Positions 8,323-16,482 are shown, counted from the stretch's first letter. The stretch is 64,000 nucleotides of DNA from Sphingomonas natans (GCF_030546695.1 NZ_JAUOTP010000003.1:124001-188000), one strand, 5' to 3'. The notes: generated by a model from the sequence alone, not told the origin. Program-made: numbers and translations.

Positions 8323-8997
8323 ATGGACGGCACCGAATTTGCGCGATCCGAACCCGCTTCCCGGATGGCAGCAGCAGGAACAAGCTCAGTCGCCGCCGGG
8401 ATGGTCATCATTGTTGACGACGACGCTCTCGTGCGCGCCGCGTTGGACAGCCTGTTCCGTTCGGTTGGCTTCATGACCCGGCTCTACGCGAGCGCGAAGG
8501 AAGCGCTTACAGACACGTGGCCCGACATGCTGGCATGCGTGGTGACCGACGTGCGGATGCCGGAGGTAGGCGGATTCGAATTTCAAACTGCGTTGAGCGC
8601 GCGAAGCATCGAGGTTCCAGTAATTTTTATGACCGGGCATGGTGACATCCCGATGACCGTCCGGGCAATGAAGGCGGGAGCCGTCGACTTCCTTAGTAAG
8701 CCATTCCGCGATCAAGACATGTTGGACGCCGTCAACACCGCCATGGAGCGCGCACGTATCGGCCGCGAAGTCGAACGAGGCAGCGCCGCGGCGCATGCAC
8801 TATACGCAACCCTGACACCGAGGGAGCGAGAAGTGATGGAGGGTGTCGTACGTGGGCTTCTCAACAAGCAGATCGCCGGAGAGATGGGCATCGCCGAGAT
8901 AACCGTAAAGCTCCATCGTTCCAGCGTCATGCGAAAGATGGGCGTGAGACGCCTGCCCGATCTCGTGCGTCTCGCGGGGGTGCTTGGAGGCGTGTGA
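8323..8997 (+). CDS. FixJ/StyR-like response regulator
   Basis: The protein has 224 residues. A receiver domain begins after about 30 residues (VIIVDDDALVRAALDSLFRS, Asp76 in VVTDVRMPEVGG, FMTGHGDIPMTVRAMKAGA, and Lys in FLSKPF). A LuxR-type helix-turn-helix follows (LTPREREVMEGVVRGLLNKQ, EITVKLHRS). The start at 8323 was chosen because GGGGGA lies 5-6 bp upstream; ATGs at 8365 and 8401 give a shorter lead and are possible. It resembles FixJ, TutB and StyR and should bind DNA when phosphorylated, most likely by the PAS-type kinase encoded at 9399-11060. A single receiver protein follows 89 bp downstream. Confidence 0.92.
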   Translation: MDGTEFARSEPASRMAAAGTSSVAAGMVIIVDDDALVRAALDSLFRSVGFMTRLYASAKEALTDTWPDMLACVVTDVRMPEVGGFEFQTALSARSIEVPVIFMTGHGDIPMTVRAMKAGAVDFLSKPFRDQDMLDAVNTAMERARIGREVERGSAAAHALYATLTPREREVMEGVVRGLLNKQIAGEMGIAEITVKLHRSSVMRKMGVRRLPDLVRLAGVLGGV

Positions 8998-9086
8998 CCC
9001 TAGCCTAACCGAACGTATAGGGTCGCCAAGATGCCAGGCTGCGCTTACGCACCGCCCTTTGATGTAACTTCGCAAGGAGCGGTCGC

Positions 9087-9464
9087 TTGGGCAATAGCCT
9101 CATCGCCGTCATTGATGACGACGCTCTCGTCCGAGCCGCGACCACCAGCCTACTCAGGTCGATGGGCTACGATTGTTGCGATTTCGCGTCGGCGGACGCT
9201 TTTTTAAGCGACCGGGACTGTCGCTACGACTGCGTAGTCAGCGACATACAAATGCCAGGCATGTCCGGAATTGAACTCGCGCATGTTCTCAAATCCTTGA
9301 CTCCTCGCCCGCCAGTAATCCTGATCACGGCCTATCCGGATGCGAGGGCCATCGCCGCAAAAACCAGCGGTGTGGCTTCGGCTCTTCTGGAAAAACCATT
9401 AGACGGAGACCTCTTCCTGGCCGCCGTGCAGTCCGCAATCAAGAGCGGCAGCATCGAAGGGTAG
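9087..9464 (+). CDS. Single-domain response regulator (receiver only)
   Basis: The 125-residue protein is one receiver domain: LIAVIDDDALVRAATTSLLR, Asp53 in CVVSDIQMPGMSG, LITAYPDARA, and Lys in LLEKPLDGD. There is no output domain. The start is TTG at 9087, supported by AAGGAG 7 bp upstream. Such proteins act as phosphate sinks, relay intermediates or allosteric partners. It follows a FixJ-like regulator whose receiver begins with nearly the same DDDALVRAA wording. Its last 66 bp overlap, tail to tail, the end of the kinase gene on the other strand, so the two transcripts are antisense to each other there. Confidence 0.9.
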   Translation: MGNSLIAVIDDDALVRAATTSLLRSMGYDCCDFASADAFLSDRDCRYDCVVSDIQMPGMSGIELAHVLKSLTPRPPVILITAYPDARAIAAKTSGVASALLEKPLDGDLFLAAVQSAIKSGSIEG

Positions 9465-11060
9465 GCTCAGCGGGAGCACCACCTCGACCACGGCACCCGC
9501 CGGTTCGGCGTTGCGGGCGAAGATCATGCCCTCATGACGTTCGATGGTGGTGCGACTGATTGCAAGCCCAAGCCCCATGCCGTTCTTCTTTGTGGTGAAG
9601 AACGTGCCGAACGCCTGTCCGGCGTCGAGTCCGTCCCAACCGGGTCCTTGGTCGGCAACAGTCACTACGGCCGTGTCTTCCCTCCGCTCCAGCGTCAGCG
9701 TGACGATGCGGCTGTTAGGCGGCTCGTTCAGCATTGCCTGAATGGCGTTGGTGATGAGATTGACGAACACTTGTTTCAGCAGGATTCGATCGCCCATCAC
9801 GGTCAGCGTCTCTTCGCTGAGGGGAACCACCACAAGTCGAGTGCCGCTTTCTGACGCTTCGCGGCGCATAAGGGCGACGGTAGTGGCGAGCAGCCCGTCC
9901 AGTTCGACCTCCGCGAAGTCGATCCGGGCTTCCCCAACAAGGGAGCGGACCCGCTGCATCACGCCGCGGGCGTGCTCCACGCCTTGGGTCAGACCCGCAA
10001 GCGCGCGCGACGTCTCCAGCAGATTAGGAACATCGCGTGCCAGCCAGCGCCGTGCTGCGTCAGCGAAGCTGTGGATGGCAGACATTGGCTGATTGAGCTC
10101 GTGAGCGATGGAAGCCGACATAGCGGCAAGTGCGCTCGTGCGCTGCACCTCTGCTAGTTCCTCCCTCGTCCGCAGGATCTGCGTCTCCAAGAGCCTGCGA
10201 TGCGAGACATCAAGGATGCTTCCCGGCACTCTCTCCAAGCAGGCATCGGGTCCAAGTCCGAAGGCCACAATGACCTGCTTGGGCTCGCCGTTCATGGGAA
10301 CGACGATCGCTTCGGTCTGAAACAGAGCTCTGCGCTCGTCGATGGCGATAATGCACTCCGCGAAGCTGTCATCTGTCTCGGGCAAGAAGCCGCTCAGGTG
10401 CGAGAAGAAGTCCTCTTTGGCCCTGACATTCATCATCGAAAGTGCTGTCGCGTTCACATCGGTGATCCGAACGAGCCCACGCATGGCGACGACGAAGTCT
10501 GGGTGCTCGGCGACATACTTCCGAATGTCCGCCACGCCACGCGCCCGCAGACGGCGAAGCTCCGCTGCGATCGGCGAGAAATCATGTTCCCAGATGGCGA
10601 CTGCCAAGCTGTCGAAGACCGTTCTATACCGACGTTCGCTGAACTGAACGGCCGATCCCATCGCTTGGGTGCGCAGTAGAAGTAGGGTAGCGACGGCCAA
10701 CACGCTCATGCTGATGAGAAGATGGACAAACGCAAGTGGCGGCGCACCCCTGACCCAGAAGATCACGTAGCCAATTATACACAATGTTCCGCACACGGCG
10801 GACCATGTCAGAACCACCCTTCGACGGGGCCCCTGATGGCCAAACGACCCGATGAGTAGGACGAGAACATATAGGCCGGCGACAGCGAGGTCCGCTCGTG
10901 TGAAGGCATCGATGCAGAAGATCGCCCCTGCAAGGCAGACGGCCGCTATACGCAACTGAAGCGTCTGATCGATCCCACGCCCCGTCCCGCTCGCTCGCTC
11001 GCGTTGCGGCGAAGGCTGACTCAGACCCTGGGTGGGCTGGCTGTTCGGCGGGAGGAACAT
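9399..11060 (-). CDS. Membrane sensor histidine kinase, FixL/TutC-like
   Basis: The protein has 553 residues. The N-terminal 130 or so hold about four membrane segments (IAAVCLAGAIFCIDAF, VAGLYVLVLLIGSFG, VVLTWSAVCGTLCIIGYVIF, LLISMSVLAVATLLLL). A PAS-like region follows (RYRTVFDSLAVAIWEHDF to about residue 300), then a HisKA domain (ALAAMSASIAHELNQPMSAI, His320) and a HATPase_c domain (VFVNLITNAIQAM, DQGPGW, FTTKKNGMGLGLAISR). The HELNQP box is typical of FixL-type kinases that phosphorylate FixJ/StyR-type regulators, and such a regulator lies at 8323-8997, on the opposite strand. The frame continues about 20 residues past the usual end, overlapping the receiver gene by 66 bp. The stimulus is unknown. 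Confidence 0.92.
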   Translation of the reverse strand: MFLPPNSQPTQGLSQPSPQRERASGTGRGIDQTLQLRIAAVCLAGAIFCIDAFTRADLAVAGLYVLVLLIGSFGHQGPRRRVVLTWSAVCGTLCIIGYVIFWVRGAPPLAFVHLLISMSVLAVATLLLLRTQAMGSAVQFSERRYRTVFDSLAVAIWEHDFSPIAAELRRLRARGVADIRKYVAEHPDFVVAMRGLVRITDVNATALSMMNVRAKEDFFSHLSGFLPETDDSFAECIIAIDERRALFQTEAIVVPMNGEPKQVIVAFGLGPDACLERVPGSILDVSHRRLLETQILRTREELAEVQRTSALAAMSASIAHELNQPMSAIHSFADAARRWLARDVPNLLETSRALAGLTQGVEHARGVMQRVRSLVGEARIDFAEVELDGLLATTVALMRREASESGTRLVVVPLSEETLTVMGDRILLKQVFVNLITNAIQAMLNEPPNSRIVTLTLERREDTAVVTVADQGPGWDGLDAGQAFGTFFTTKKNGMGLGLAISRTTIERHEGMIFARNAEPAGAVVEVVLPLSLPFDAAALDCGLHGGQEEVSV

Positions 11061-11171
11061 GCCGCTATCTTATTGTTTATGTTAGATCGGGCAGCCCCCT
11101 ATGGCGTTGCACCGCGCCACCCGATCGAGGGGCTTGTATCGCTCGTCCGGGTGGCCTTTGTCGGCAGCCGC

Positions 11172-11759
11172 TCAACGACTGCGGGTAGGAGCTTGAGTCG
11201 GCACCGGAATTGCGAACCCATTAAGCGTCATCGATACGAAGCAGTAGTGGCCCACTAGGTAAATCAGCTCGTTGACACCCTCTTGGCCGAACCGCTTCAT
11301 GGCGAGCGCGTATAACGGGTCTGCGAGAACGCCGCCCCGCAGAAGCGCCTTGGCGACATCGTGCGCCACGGCTTCGCCGGCATCTAAATCTTCAGGTCGC
11401 TCGCCCGCGGCCAAAGTCGCAATGCGCCGTTCGCTCATCGCGAGACGAGCCGATGCAACCGCGCCGTGCGCGTATATCTCGTAGGCGGCACCGAAGTGCG
11501 CGCCCGTGACCAGTATCGCGACCTGCCGTGGCGCTTCGGGGATGCGGCGTGCCTTCGTCATGGCCTGCGTGACCGTCCAAAACGCTTCCCCGAGTTCGGG
11601 ATCATGGAGCCACGCGTTCCAGGGACCGAGAAGGGCGCCATCCGCACGTGTCGTGATAAAGGCGTCATATTTCGCGGAGACGCCAACGCTCATCGCTTCG
11701 AACAGCAGGCGCTGCTTATCGGTCAGTTCCTCAGGTCCAATGGGAGGCAAGCGCGTCAT
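11172..11759 (-). CDS. Carboxymuconolactone decarboxylase family protein
   Basis: The product has 195 residues, starting at ATG 11759 with GGAAG a few bases upstream (the frame is open further but without family resemblance). The AhpD/CMD-like helical fold is visible: GPWNAWLHDPELGEAFW, then RRIPEAPRQVAILVTGAHFG with AAYEIYAHGAVA, and ALAMKRFGQEGVNELIYLVG near the end. The CXXC pair of the peroxidase-active AhpD branch is missing, since EIYAH occupies that place, so it belongs to the non-redox branch of uncertain reaction. It stands alone on the minus strand, 111 bp downstream of nothing related; the kinase at 9399-11060 follows it on the same strand. Confidence 0.87.
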   Translation of the reverse strand: MTRLPPIGPEELTDKQRLLFEAMSVGVSAKYDAFITTRADGALLGPWNAWLHDPELGEAFWTVTQAMTKARRIPEAPRQVAILVTGAHFGAAYEIYAHGAVASARLAMSERRIATLAAGERPEDLDAGEAVAHDVAKALLRGGVLADPLYALAMKRFGQEGVNELIYLVGHYCFVSMTLNGFAIPVPTQAPTRSR

Positions 11760-12099
11760 ACTTCCTTCTTTCGACAAGCCATTACGGTGTCCACCTTCCA
11801 ATCCTGTCCTGACAAAGTTCACGCACCAGACCGCCGAAACGCCGCTCATTCCTACAAATCCCAAACAGTCTTTACGTGGTCAGTCCGCTTCGTAAGCCAC
11901 GCGTGTCGAAATCGCCTGTATTGCCTGATCGGAAATTTCGCTTCCGATTCGATTCAGTGCCAACGGCCGTTCTTTGGAAACTTAGTCGCTCCGTCCGCCT
12001 CGCCCCCGATCGCGCGGTCCGCAGTCTAATTGATCGACACGACGGATCCGCGCAGAACCCCGTCGTTCGCGCCCGTGAACTCGCCTGACGTGTGTCGGG
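11760..12099. other. Gap without recognisable genes
   Basis: The 340 bp upstream of the CMD-family gene hold no supported coding sequence. A hairpin with 7 bp arms (ATCGGAA at 11928 and TTCCGAT at 11942) is the only structure noted. The stretch borders the recombination scar at 12100-12754. Confidence 0.5.
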
Positions 12100-12246
12100 C
12101 TACACAGCCTGACTGTATCTGATCCAGAGATCTTCATCCCTGGCGGTGAGCAAAGCTATGACCTGAAGGGACCGTGCTGGGTTACGATCGCTCGGTTGGA
12201 TCTGTTCGAAGCGGATACCATCGAAGCGATAAAGCCCGATACCCGT
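12100..12246 (-). pseudogene. Fragment of a Reg_prop sensor kinase propeller
   Basis: On the minus strand, from 12246 down to a TAG at 12100, the frame reads TGIGLYRFDGIRFEQIQPSD, then about 8 residues, then LQVIALLTARDEDLW, followed by IRYSQAV and the stop. This matches a propeller blade of Reg_prop histidine kinases; compare GLGLYRFDGLSFSHVEP in the intact kinase at 38949-41918. It has no start codon and no continuation on either side. It abuts the broken thioredoxin-reductase-type gene directly and out of frame, which marks it as a leftover of a deletion rather than a gene. Confidence 0.75.
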
Positions 12247-12754
12247 TTCGAATGGCGAAGCGCTGGAGGCGCAAGGTGTCAGCCGATCCCGCGTGACCGA
12301 TCAGCGTGATGCCGGCCTCACCGTGATGTAGGAAGCCCATGCGTCGCAGGATGAACGCCCTAATGACGATCTCCCCGATGTCCGGCTAACCGGCGAGGAG
12401 TCGCCTGGAGGATGCCGCCGGCACTCGGACGACGCGCGATGACGTCAACGCGCGAGCCGTGACGAGCAGCGCTCTTGCGCTCACATGGTCCAGCTCGCTG
12501 CTGAACTGACCGTGCCGATGGACCGTCAACAGCCGCTCCTCGTCCTCGGCCTCACCAGAATAGAATATGCCGACCTCGCCGGCGATTATCAGAAGGAAGT
12601 CGGCCTCGCGGTCGCCTCGCGCAAACAGCGTCGTCCCCGCCGACAGCCTTTCCTCACAGCCGTAGGTGGTGGTTCGCCCTATCATCTCCACCGACAGAAC
12701 CGGAAATTTCTGCGCCGTCCGGGCGCAGGGATCCTCACCGTCGGCGGCTATCAT
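12247..12754 (-). pseudogene. Truncated cNMP-binding/thioredoxin reductase-type FAD oxidoreductase
   Basis: The frame begins at ATG 12754 (joined TGATG to the end of the hydrolase gene; GTG or ATG codons slightly upstream are also possible). It encodes a cyclic-nucleotide-binding domain: TAQKFPVLSVEMIG, GTTLFARGDREADFLLIIAG, HRHGQFSSELDHVS, VVRVPAASSRRLLAG. It then meets a TAG at 12383-12385 where the family has a Glu codon. Past the stop the same frame continues with clear family sequence (PDIGEIVIRAFILRRMGF, GITLIGHAGSADTLRLQRF, AIRNGY) and then ends abruptly at the kinase fragment. The FAD/NADPH thioredoxin-reductase part, over 300 residues, is missing. I read this as a dead gene with both a nonsense mutation and a 3' deletion. 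A short cNMP-binding protein might still be made. Confidence 0.8.
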
Positions 12755-13623
12755 CACGGCCTCCCGGTCCAACCGTTGAGGAAGTCGAGCAGCAGTGCGT
12801 TGACGGCCTCAGGCCGTTCTTCGTGAGGAAGATGACCACAACGGTCGATCGGAACGGCGCGAAGGTTGTCGGCCATCTCGCCCCAGATCTTGGGCATGTC
12901 GAACATCTCGCCCACAGCTCCGAAGTTGGCACCCCAGAGAGCAAGCGTAGGGCATGCGATCTTCACGTCGGCGTCCGCGAGATCTTGAGCGACGTCCTCT
13001 GCGTTCGCACGATAGTCCGCCATGGCTCCCCGAACCGCGCCAGGCGCTCTATAGGCGCGGACATATGTGTCGAACGCCGCGCCGCTGATCGCTGCCGGAT
13101 CATACGCCCAGTCCGAGAAGAACCAGCGCAGCCATTGCTCTTCCTTGCCTGCGATGAGCGTCTCGGGAAGATCCGGGATCAAATGGAAGAGGAAGAACCA
13201 GTATGCTTTGGCGACGCGCGCATCCAGGTCGCGGGCCACAATACGCGTCGGCACGTTGTCCATCACGACAAGCCGATCGACACGGTCGGGGAAATCCTTG
13301 GCGAACCGGGTCGCCACGCGGGCGCCGCGGTCGTGACCGATGAGCGCGATGCGATCGATCTCGAGATGATCCAGCAGGGCAGCCAAGTCACCCGCCATCG
13401 TCCGCTTGTCGTAGCCCGCTGCCGGCTTCTCCGTCTCGCCGTAGCCGCGCAGATCGGGCGCGAGCACCCGGTAGAGTTCACCAAGAACAGGAATCTGGAA
13501 GCGCCAGGCGAAATTCGTTTCGGGAAATCCGTGGAGAAGCACGACAGGCGCACCCTCGCCAGCGTCGATGTAGTTCTGGCGGATGCCGTTGGCACGAACA
13601 GTATGGTTCGACACGCGGATCAT
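12754..13623 (-). CDS. Alpha/beta hydrolase, haloacetate dehalogenase/epoxide hydrolase type
   Basis: The protein has 289 residues. The motifs are VVLLHGFPETNFAW (oxyanion loop), LAPDLRGYGETEKP, and the elbow IALIGHDRGARVATRF, where the nucleophile is Asp rather than Ser. A Trp-rich cap follows (LRWFFSDWAYDP), then LALWGANFG and the His in RCGHLPHEERPE. An Asp nucleophile with HGFPET is the hallmark of epoxide hydrolases and of haloacetate/fluoroacetate dehalogenases. No export signal is seen. The start ATG overlaps the stop of the upstream metallo-hydrolase by 4 bp (ATGA), so the two are translated together. The decayed gene at 12247-12754 followed it in the same operon. Confidence 0.9.
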   Translation of the reverse strand: MIRVSNHTVRANGIRQNYIDAGEGAPVVLLHGFPETNFAWRFQIPVLGELYRVLAPDLRGYGETEKPAAGYDKRTMAGDLAALLDHLEIDRIALIGHDRGARVATRFAKDFPDRVDRLVVMDNVPTRIVARDLDARVAKAYWFFLFHLIPDLPETLIAGKEEQWLRWFFSDWAYDPAAISGAAFDTYVRAYRAPGAVRGAMADYRANAEDVAQDLADADVKIACPTLALWGANFGAVGEMFDMPKIWGEMADNLRAVPIDRCGHLPHEERPEAVNALLLDFLNGWTGRP

Positions 13624-14597
13624 GGCGCTATCCGATTCAGGCTATAGTTGACAGGAATCCATTCGAAGCTGTCAGGCCCGACGCGCCGCACGTGGCCGAT
13701 CCCTGGAAAAGAGATGTGCGCGCCCGCCACCCACCAACCCTTGCTGGCGGCTTCAGCCAAAGCGGTCTCACGCGATGCGACGGCTGCATTGGGATCGGTG
13801 TCGTATTTGATCGCGATGTGCGGGTCTGGAACCTGGACCGGCATCACGTGCACGGTGTCGCCCCAGATCAGTAGAATCTGCCCCTGGCTCTCGACTAGAT
13901 ACTGTCGATGCCCCGGCGTGTGCCCTGGCGCGACGACCGGTCGGATGCCAGGTGTGAGCGGTCCGTCGCCGTCGAACGGCTTGAACCGGCCGGACGCGAT
14001 GTATGGTTGGAGGGTCTGCTCGGCGCCATCGAACATCGGCCCGAGTATCGCGGCGACTTTCGCCCTGTTCGCGTCGTCGAGCCAGAAGGATGCGTCCTCC
14101 AGCGAGACCCTGACTATGGCGTGAGGGAAGATAACCCGCCCTCCCCTCATCAGACCACCGACATGGTCGCGATGAAGATGGGTGAGGTAGATCTCGTCGA
14201 CCTGCGCGGGGTCAAATCCCGCCGCCCGCAGGTTGGTCTCGAGCAAACCGCCGTCCCTACCGTAAAGATCGCCCGCGCCTACATCGATAAGGATCAGCTT
14301 CGTCGGCGTCCGCACCAGGAAGGCGTTGATCATGCCTTCGACGGGCGATGCGAGATATTGCCGCCCGAGCCTCTCGGCTACCTCGCCGGGCTTTGCACCG
14401 ACGGCAAGGTTCGCGGCGTCAAATGGATGGGAGCCGTCGAGTAACGCGACTATCTCGAACTCGCCGAGTTCGAAACGGTAGAAACCGGGTGCCTGTCTGG
14501 GGGCCACGGGCGCGGACACCGCCTGCGCGGATACGTCGTAGTTTGACGCACCCGCACATGAGATGGCGAGCGATAGCCAAGCGGCCTTTCGGATCAC
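13620..14597 (-). CDS. Secreted metallo-beta-lactamase-fold hydrolase
   Basis: The product has 325 residues with an N-terminal signal peptide (IRKAAWLSLAISCAGASNYD, cleavage probably after VSAQA). The MBL zinc motif is IYLTHLHRDHVGG (HxHxDH), with further ligands in PVVAPGHTPGHRQYL and LLIWGDTVHV. The arrangement fits the periplasmic lactonase-like MBL proteins common in sphingomonads rather than true beta-lactamases. It lies in the middle of a three-gene run with ATGA overlaps on both sides. The two flanking alpha/beta hydrolases suggest joint processing of an ester, lactone or halogenated compound, which is inference from context only. Confidence 0.9.
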   Translation of the reverse strand: MIRKAAWLSLAISCAGASNYDVSAQAVSAPVAPRQAPGFYRFELGEFEIVALLDGSHPFDAANLAVGAKPGEVAERLGRQYLASPVEGMINAFLVRTPTKLILIDVGAGDLYGRDGGLLETNLRAAGFDPAQVDEIYLTHLHRDHVGGLMRGGRVIFPHAIVRVSLEDASFWLDDANRAKVAAILGPMFDGAEQTLQPYIASGRFKPFDGDGPLTPGIRPVVAPGHTPGHRQYLVESQGQILLIWGDTVHVMPVQVPDPHIAIKYDTDPNAAVASRETALAEAASKGWWVAGAHISFPGIGHVRRVGPDSFEWIPVNYSLNRIAP

Positions 14598-15394
14598 TTC
14601 GCGGCGGCGGCCGCCTGGACAGCCTCCTCGATCACTGCGGCAACTTCGCGCGGATGGGACAGGAGTGAGACGTGGCTCGACCGCTGGACCGTCGTCTTGG
14701 CCTTCATCTGGGCCGCTAAATCACGTTCCATCTGCGGAGCGATCACACGGTCATTGGCCGATACGACATACCAAGAGGGAACAGTGCGCCACGCTGGCAC
14801 AGTGACCTTGTCACCGAACGTACTCGCCGCGAGAGGCCCCTGTGTCACGAACAGCGTGCGGGCCTCCGCGGGCGGGAGGTCGGGTGTGAAATTGTCGACC
14901 ATCCCCTGCTCGGTCTGGCGGAGAAAGCCGTGGCCATCGTCCCAAACCGTGCTCAATGCAGGTGGTCTGGGATAGCCGCCGACAAGATCGCCGCCGGTTT
15001 GGCCCTCCTTGTTGGCGAAGGCAGCCACATAGACGAGCGCCTTAACCTTCGGGTCGGTGCCAGCTTCGGTGATCACGGTGCCGGCCCAGCTGTGCCCCAC
15101 GAGGACGACCGGCCCGGCCGCGTCAGCAAGCACCCGCTTCGTCGCCGCCACATCGTCCGCGAGAGAGGTGAGCGGATTCTGGACGGCGAGCACGCGGATA
15201 CCTTTGGCTTGGAGCAGAGGGATGACCTTCGACCAGCGTGAGGCATCGGCCCACGCGCCGTGGACCAAGACCACGGTCGGCCTGCTGGCGTCGCCCGTCA
15301 CCATCGAATTTCGCGCCACTGCCTTCGTGGGCAACGAGAACGGCAGCGTGACTAGCGCCATGGCGAGAAACGAACGAGCGATGATCATGGCCAA
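14594..15394 (-). CDS. Secreted alpha/beta hydrolase
   Basis: The product has 266 residues. A signal peptide (ARSFLAMALVTLPFSLPTKA) is followed by TVVLVHGAWADASRW, the elbow VVLVGHSWAGTVITEAG (Ser nucleophile), LVYVAAFANKEGQ, VVSANDRVIAPQMERDLA with the acid, and the His in QRSSHVSLLSHP. This is the pattern of the short esterase-like alpha/beta hydrolases (EstC/methylesterase-like). It is the first gene of the coupled minus-strand operon that continues with the MBL-fold enzyme and the second hydrolase. ATG 15388 is an alternative start. The substrate is unknown. Confidence 0.9.
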   Translation of the reverse strand: MAMIIARSFLAMALVTLPFSLPTKAVARNSMVTGDASRPTVVLVHGAWADASRWSKVIPLLQAKGIRVLAVQNPLTSLADDVAATKRVLADAAGPVVLVGHSWAGTVITEAGTDPKVKALVYVAAFANKEGQTGGDLVGGYPRPPALSTVWDDGHGFLRQTEQGMVDNFTPDLPPAEARTLFVTQGPLAASTFGDKVTVPAWRTVPSWYVVSANDRVIAPQMERDLAAQMKAKTTVQRSSHVSLLSHPREVAAVIEEAVQAAAAAK

Positions 15395-15501
15395 TATCCT
15401 GAGAACCGATTTCCAGGCTGAGTGGCCCCGCCGTAATCTCGACGATTGTCGTTTCCATCGTTGACTTGGATGAAGCGAGCATCGCGGCGGGCAGCCGCCT
15501 C

Positions 15502-16482
15502 CTATCCCTTGATGAAAGCCAGAATGTCTGGATTGATCACGTCGCCATTGAGCGTCAGCATACCGTGGGAAAAGCCAGGATAGATCTTGAGACGATTGTC
15601 CGGGATCAGCTTGGCCTGCAGCAGAGCCGCATCCTTGTAAGGGACGATCTGATCGTCATCGCCTTGAAGGATTAGGGTCGGAACGGCCATTGCCTTCAGG
15701 TCGCCGGTCTGCTCGGTCTCCGAGAAGGCCTTGATACAGTCGTAGTGCGCCTTAGCGCCGCCCATCATCCCTTGCCGCCACCAATTCTGACGCACTCCCT
15801 CGATAACCGGCGTGGCGGGCCGATTGAAACCGTAGAACGGGATCGGCACCTGCCAGTAAAAATCCGCGCGATTAGCGGCCAACTGCGACCGGAAGCCGTC
15901 AAAAACCGAACGCGGCAGGCCACCCGGGTTCGAAGGGGTCTGCATCATGATCGGCGGCACCGAGCTAACCAACACAGCCTTGGCGACCCTGCCCTGCCCA
16001 TGACGAGCGACGTAGCGCGCGACCTCGCCACCGCCCGTCGAATGCCCGATGTGGACCACATCACGAAGATCGAGCAGCTTGACGACAGCGTCGACGTCAG
16101 CGGCGTAGGTGTCCATGTCGTTGCCGGTCGCGGTCTGTGACGAGCGCCCATGGCCGCGCCGGTCCATGGCGATCACCCGATAGCCCTTGGACAGGAAGAA
16201 CAGCATCTGACCATCCCAGTCGTCGGCGGTCAGCGGCCAGCCGTGGTGGAAGAAAATCGGCTGCCCCTTCCCCCAATCTTTGTAGTAGAGGCGGGCTCCG
16301 TCCGCCGCCGTGGCATATCCGTCACCTGTCGGGCTCGCGGATGCGCCCGTGGTGGCGGCCGAAGCCTCTCCAGCGGTGGTGGCCGAGAGCGCTGCGACAC
16401 CGACCGCCAAACCGGCGCCCGTGAGAACACCGCGGCGGCTGAAGTCACCCGCTTGCGAACCAGTCTCTTCGTGATCGATCAT
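15502..16482 (-). CDS. Tat-exported alpha/beta hydrolase, chloroperoxidase-like
   Basis: The protein has 326 residues. A twin-arginine signal is visible (FSRRGVLTGAGLAVGVAAL), followed by a low-complexity Ala/Thr/Ser linker to about residue 52. The hydrolase fold then reads ADGARLYYKDWGKGQPIFFH, HGWPLTADDWDGQM, the elbow VHIGHSTGGGEVARYVA, LILQGDDDQIVP and GFSHGML. It is a paralogue of the cytoplasmic enzyme at 7431-8252 (shared YYKDWG, HGWPL and YDCIKAFSE/YDCVGAFSE wording). Folding before export through Tat fits some Sphingomonas perhydrolases. The gene stands alone, 107 bp from the operon downstream. Function is inferred from family resemblance. Confidence 0.9.
   Translation of the reverse strand: MIDHEETGSQAGDFSRRGVLTGAGLAVGVAALSATTAGEASAATTGASASPTGDGYATAADGARLYYKDWGKGQPIFFHHGWPLTADDWDGQMLFFLSKGYRVIAMDRRGHGRSSQTATGNDMDTYAADVDAVVKLLDLRDVVHIGHSTGGGEVARYVARHGQGRVAKAVLVSSVPPIMMQTPSNPGGLPRSVFDGFRSQLAANRADFYWQVPIPFYGFNRPATPVIEGVRQNWWRQGMMGGAKAHYDCIKAFSETEQTGDLKAMAVPTLILQGDDDQIVPYKDAALLQAKLIPDNRLKIYPGFSHGMLTLNGDVINPDILAFIKG

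Noticed and set aside
8253-8474. N-terminal extension of the chloroperoxidase-like hydrolase
   Set aside because: The frame is open but runs into the divergent regulator gene and lacks family resemblance; ATG 8252 has a good Shine-Dalgarno.
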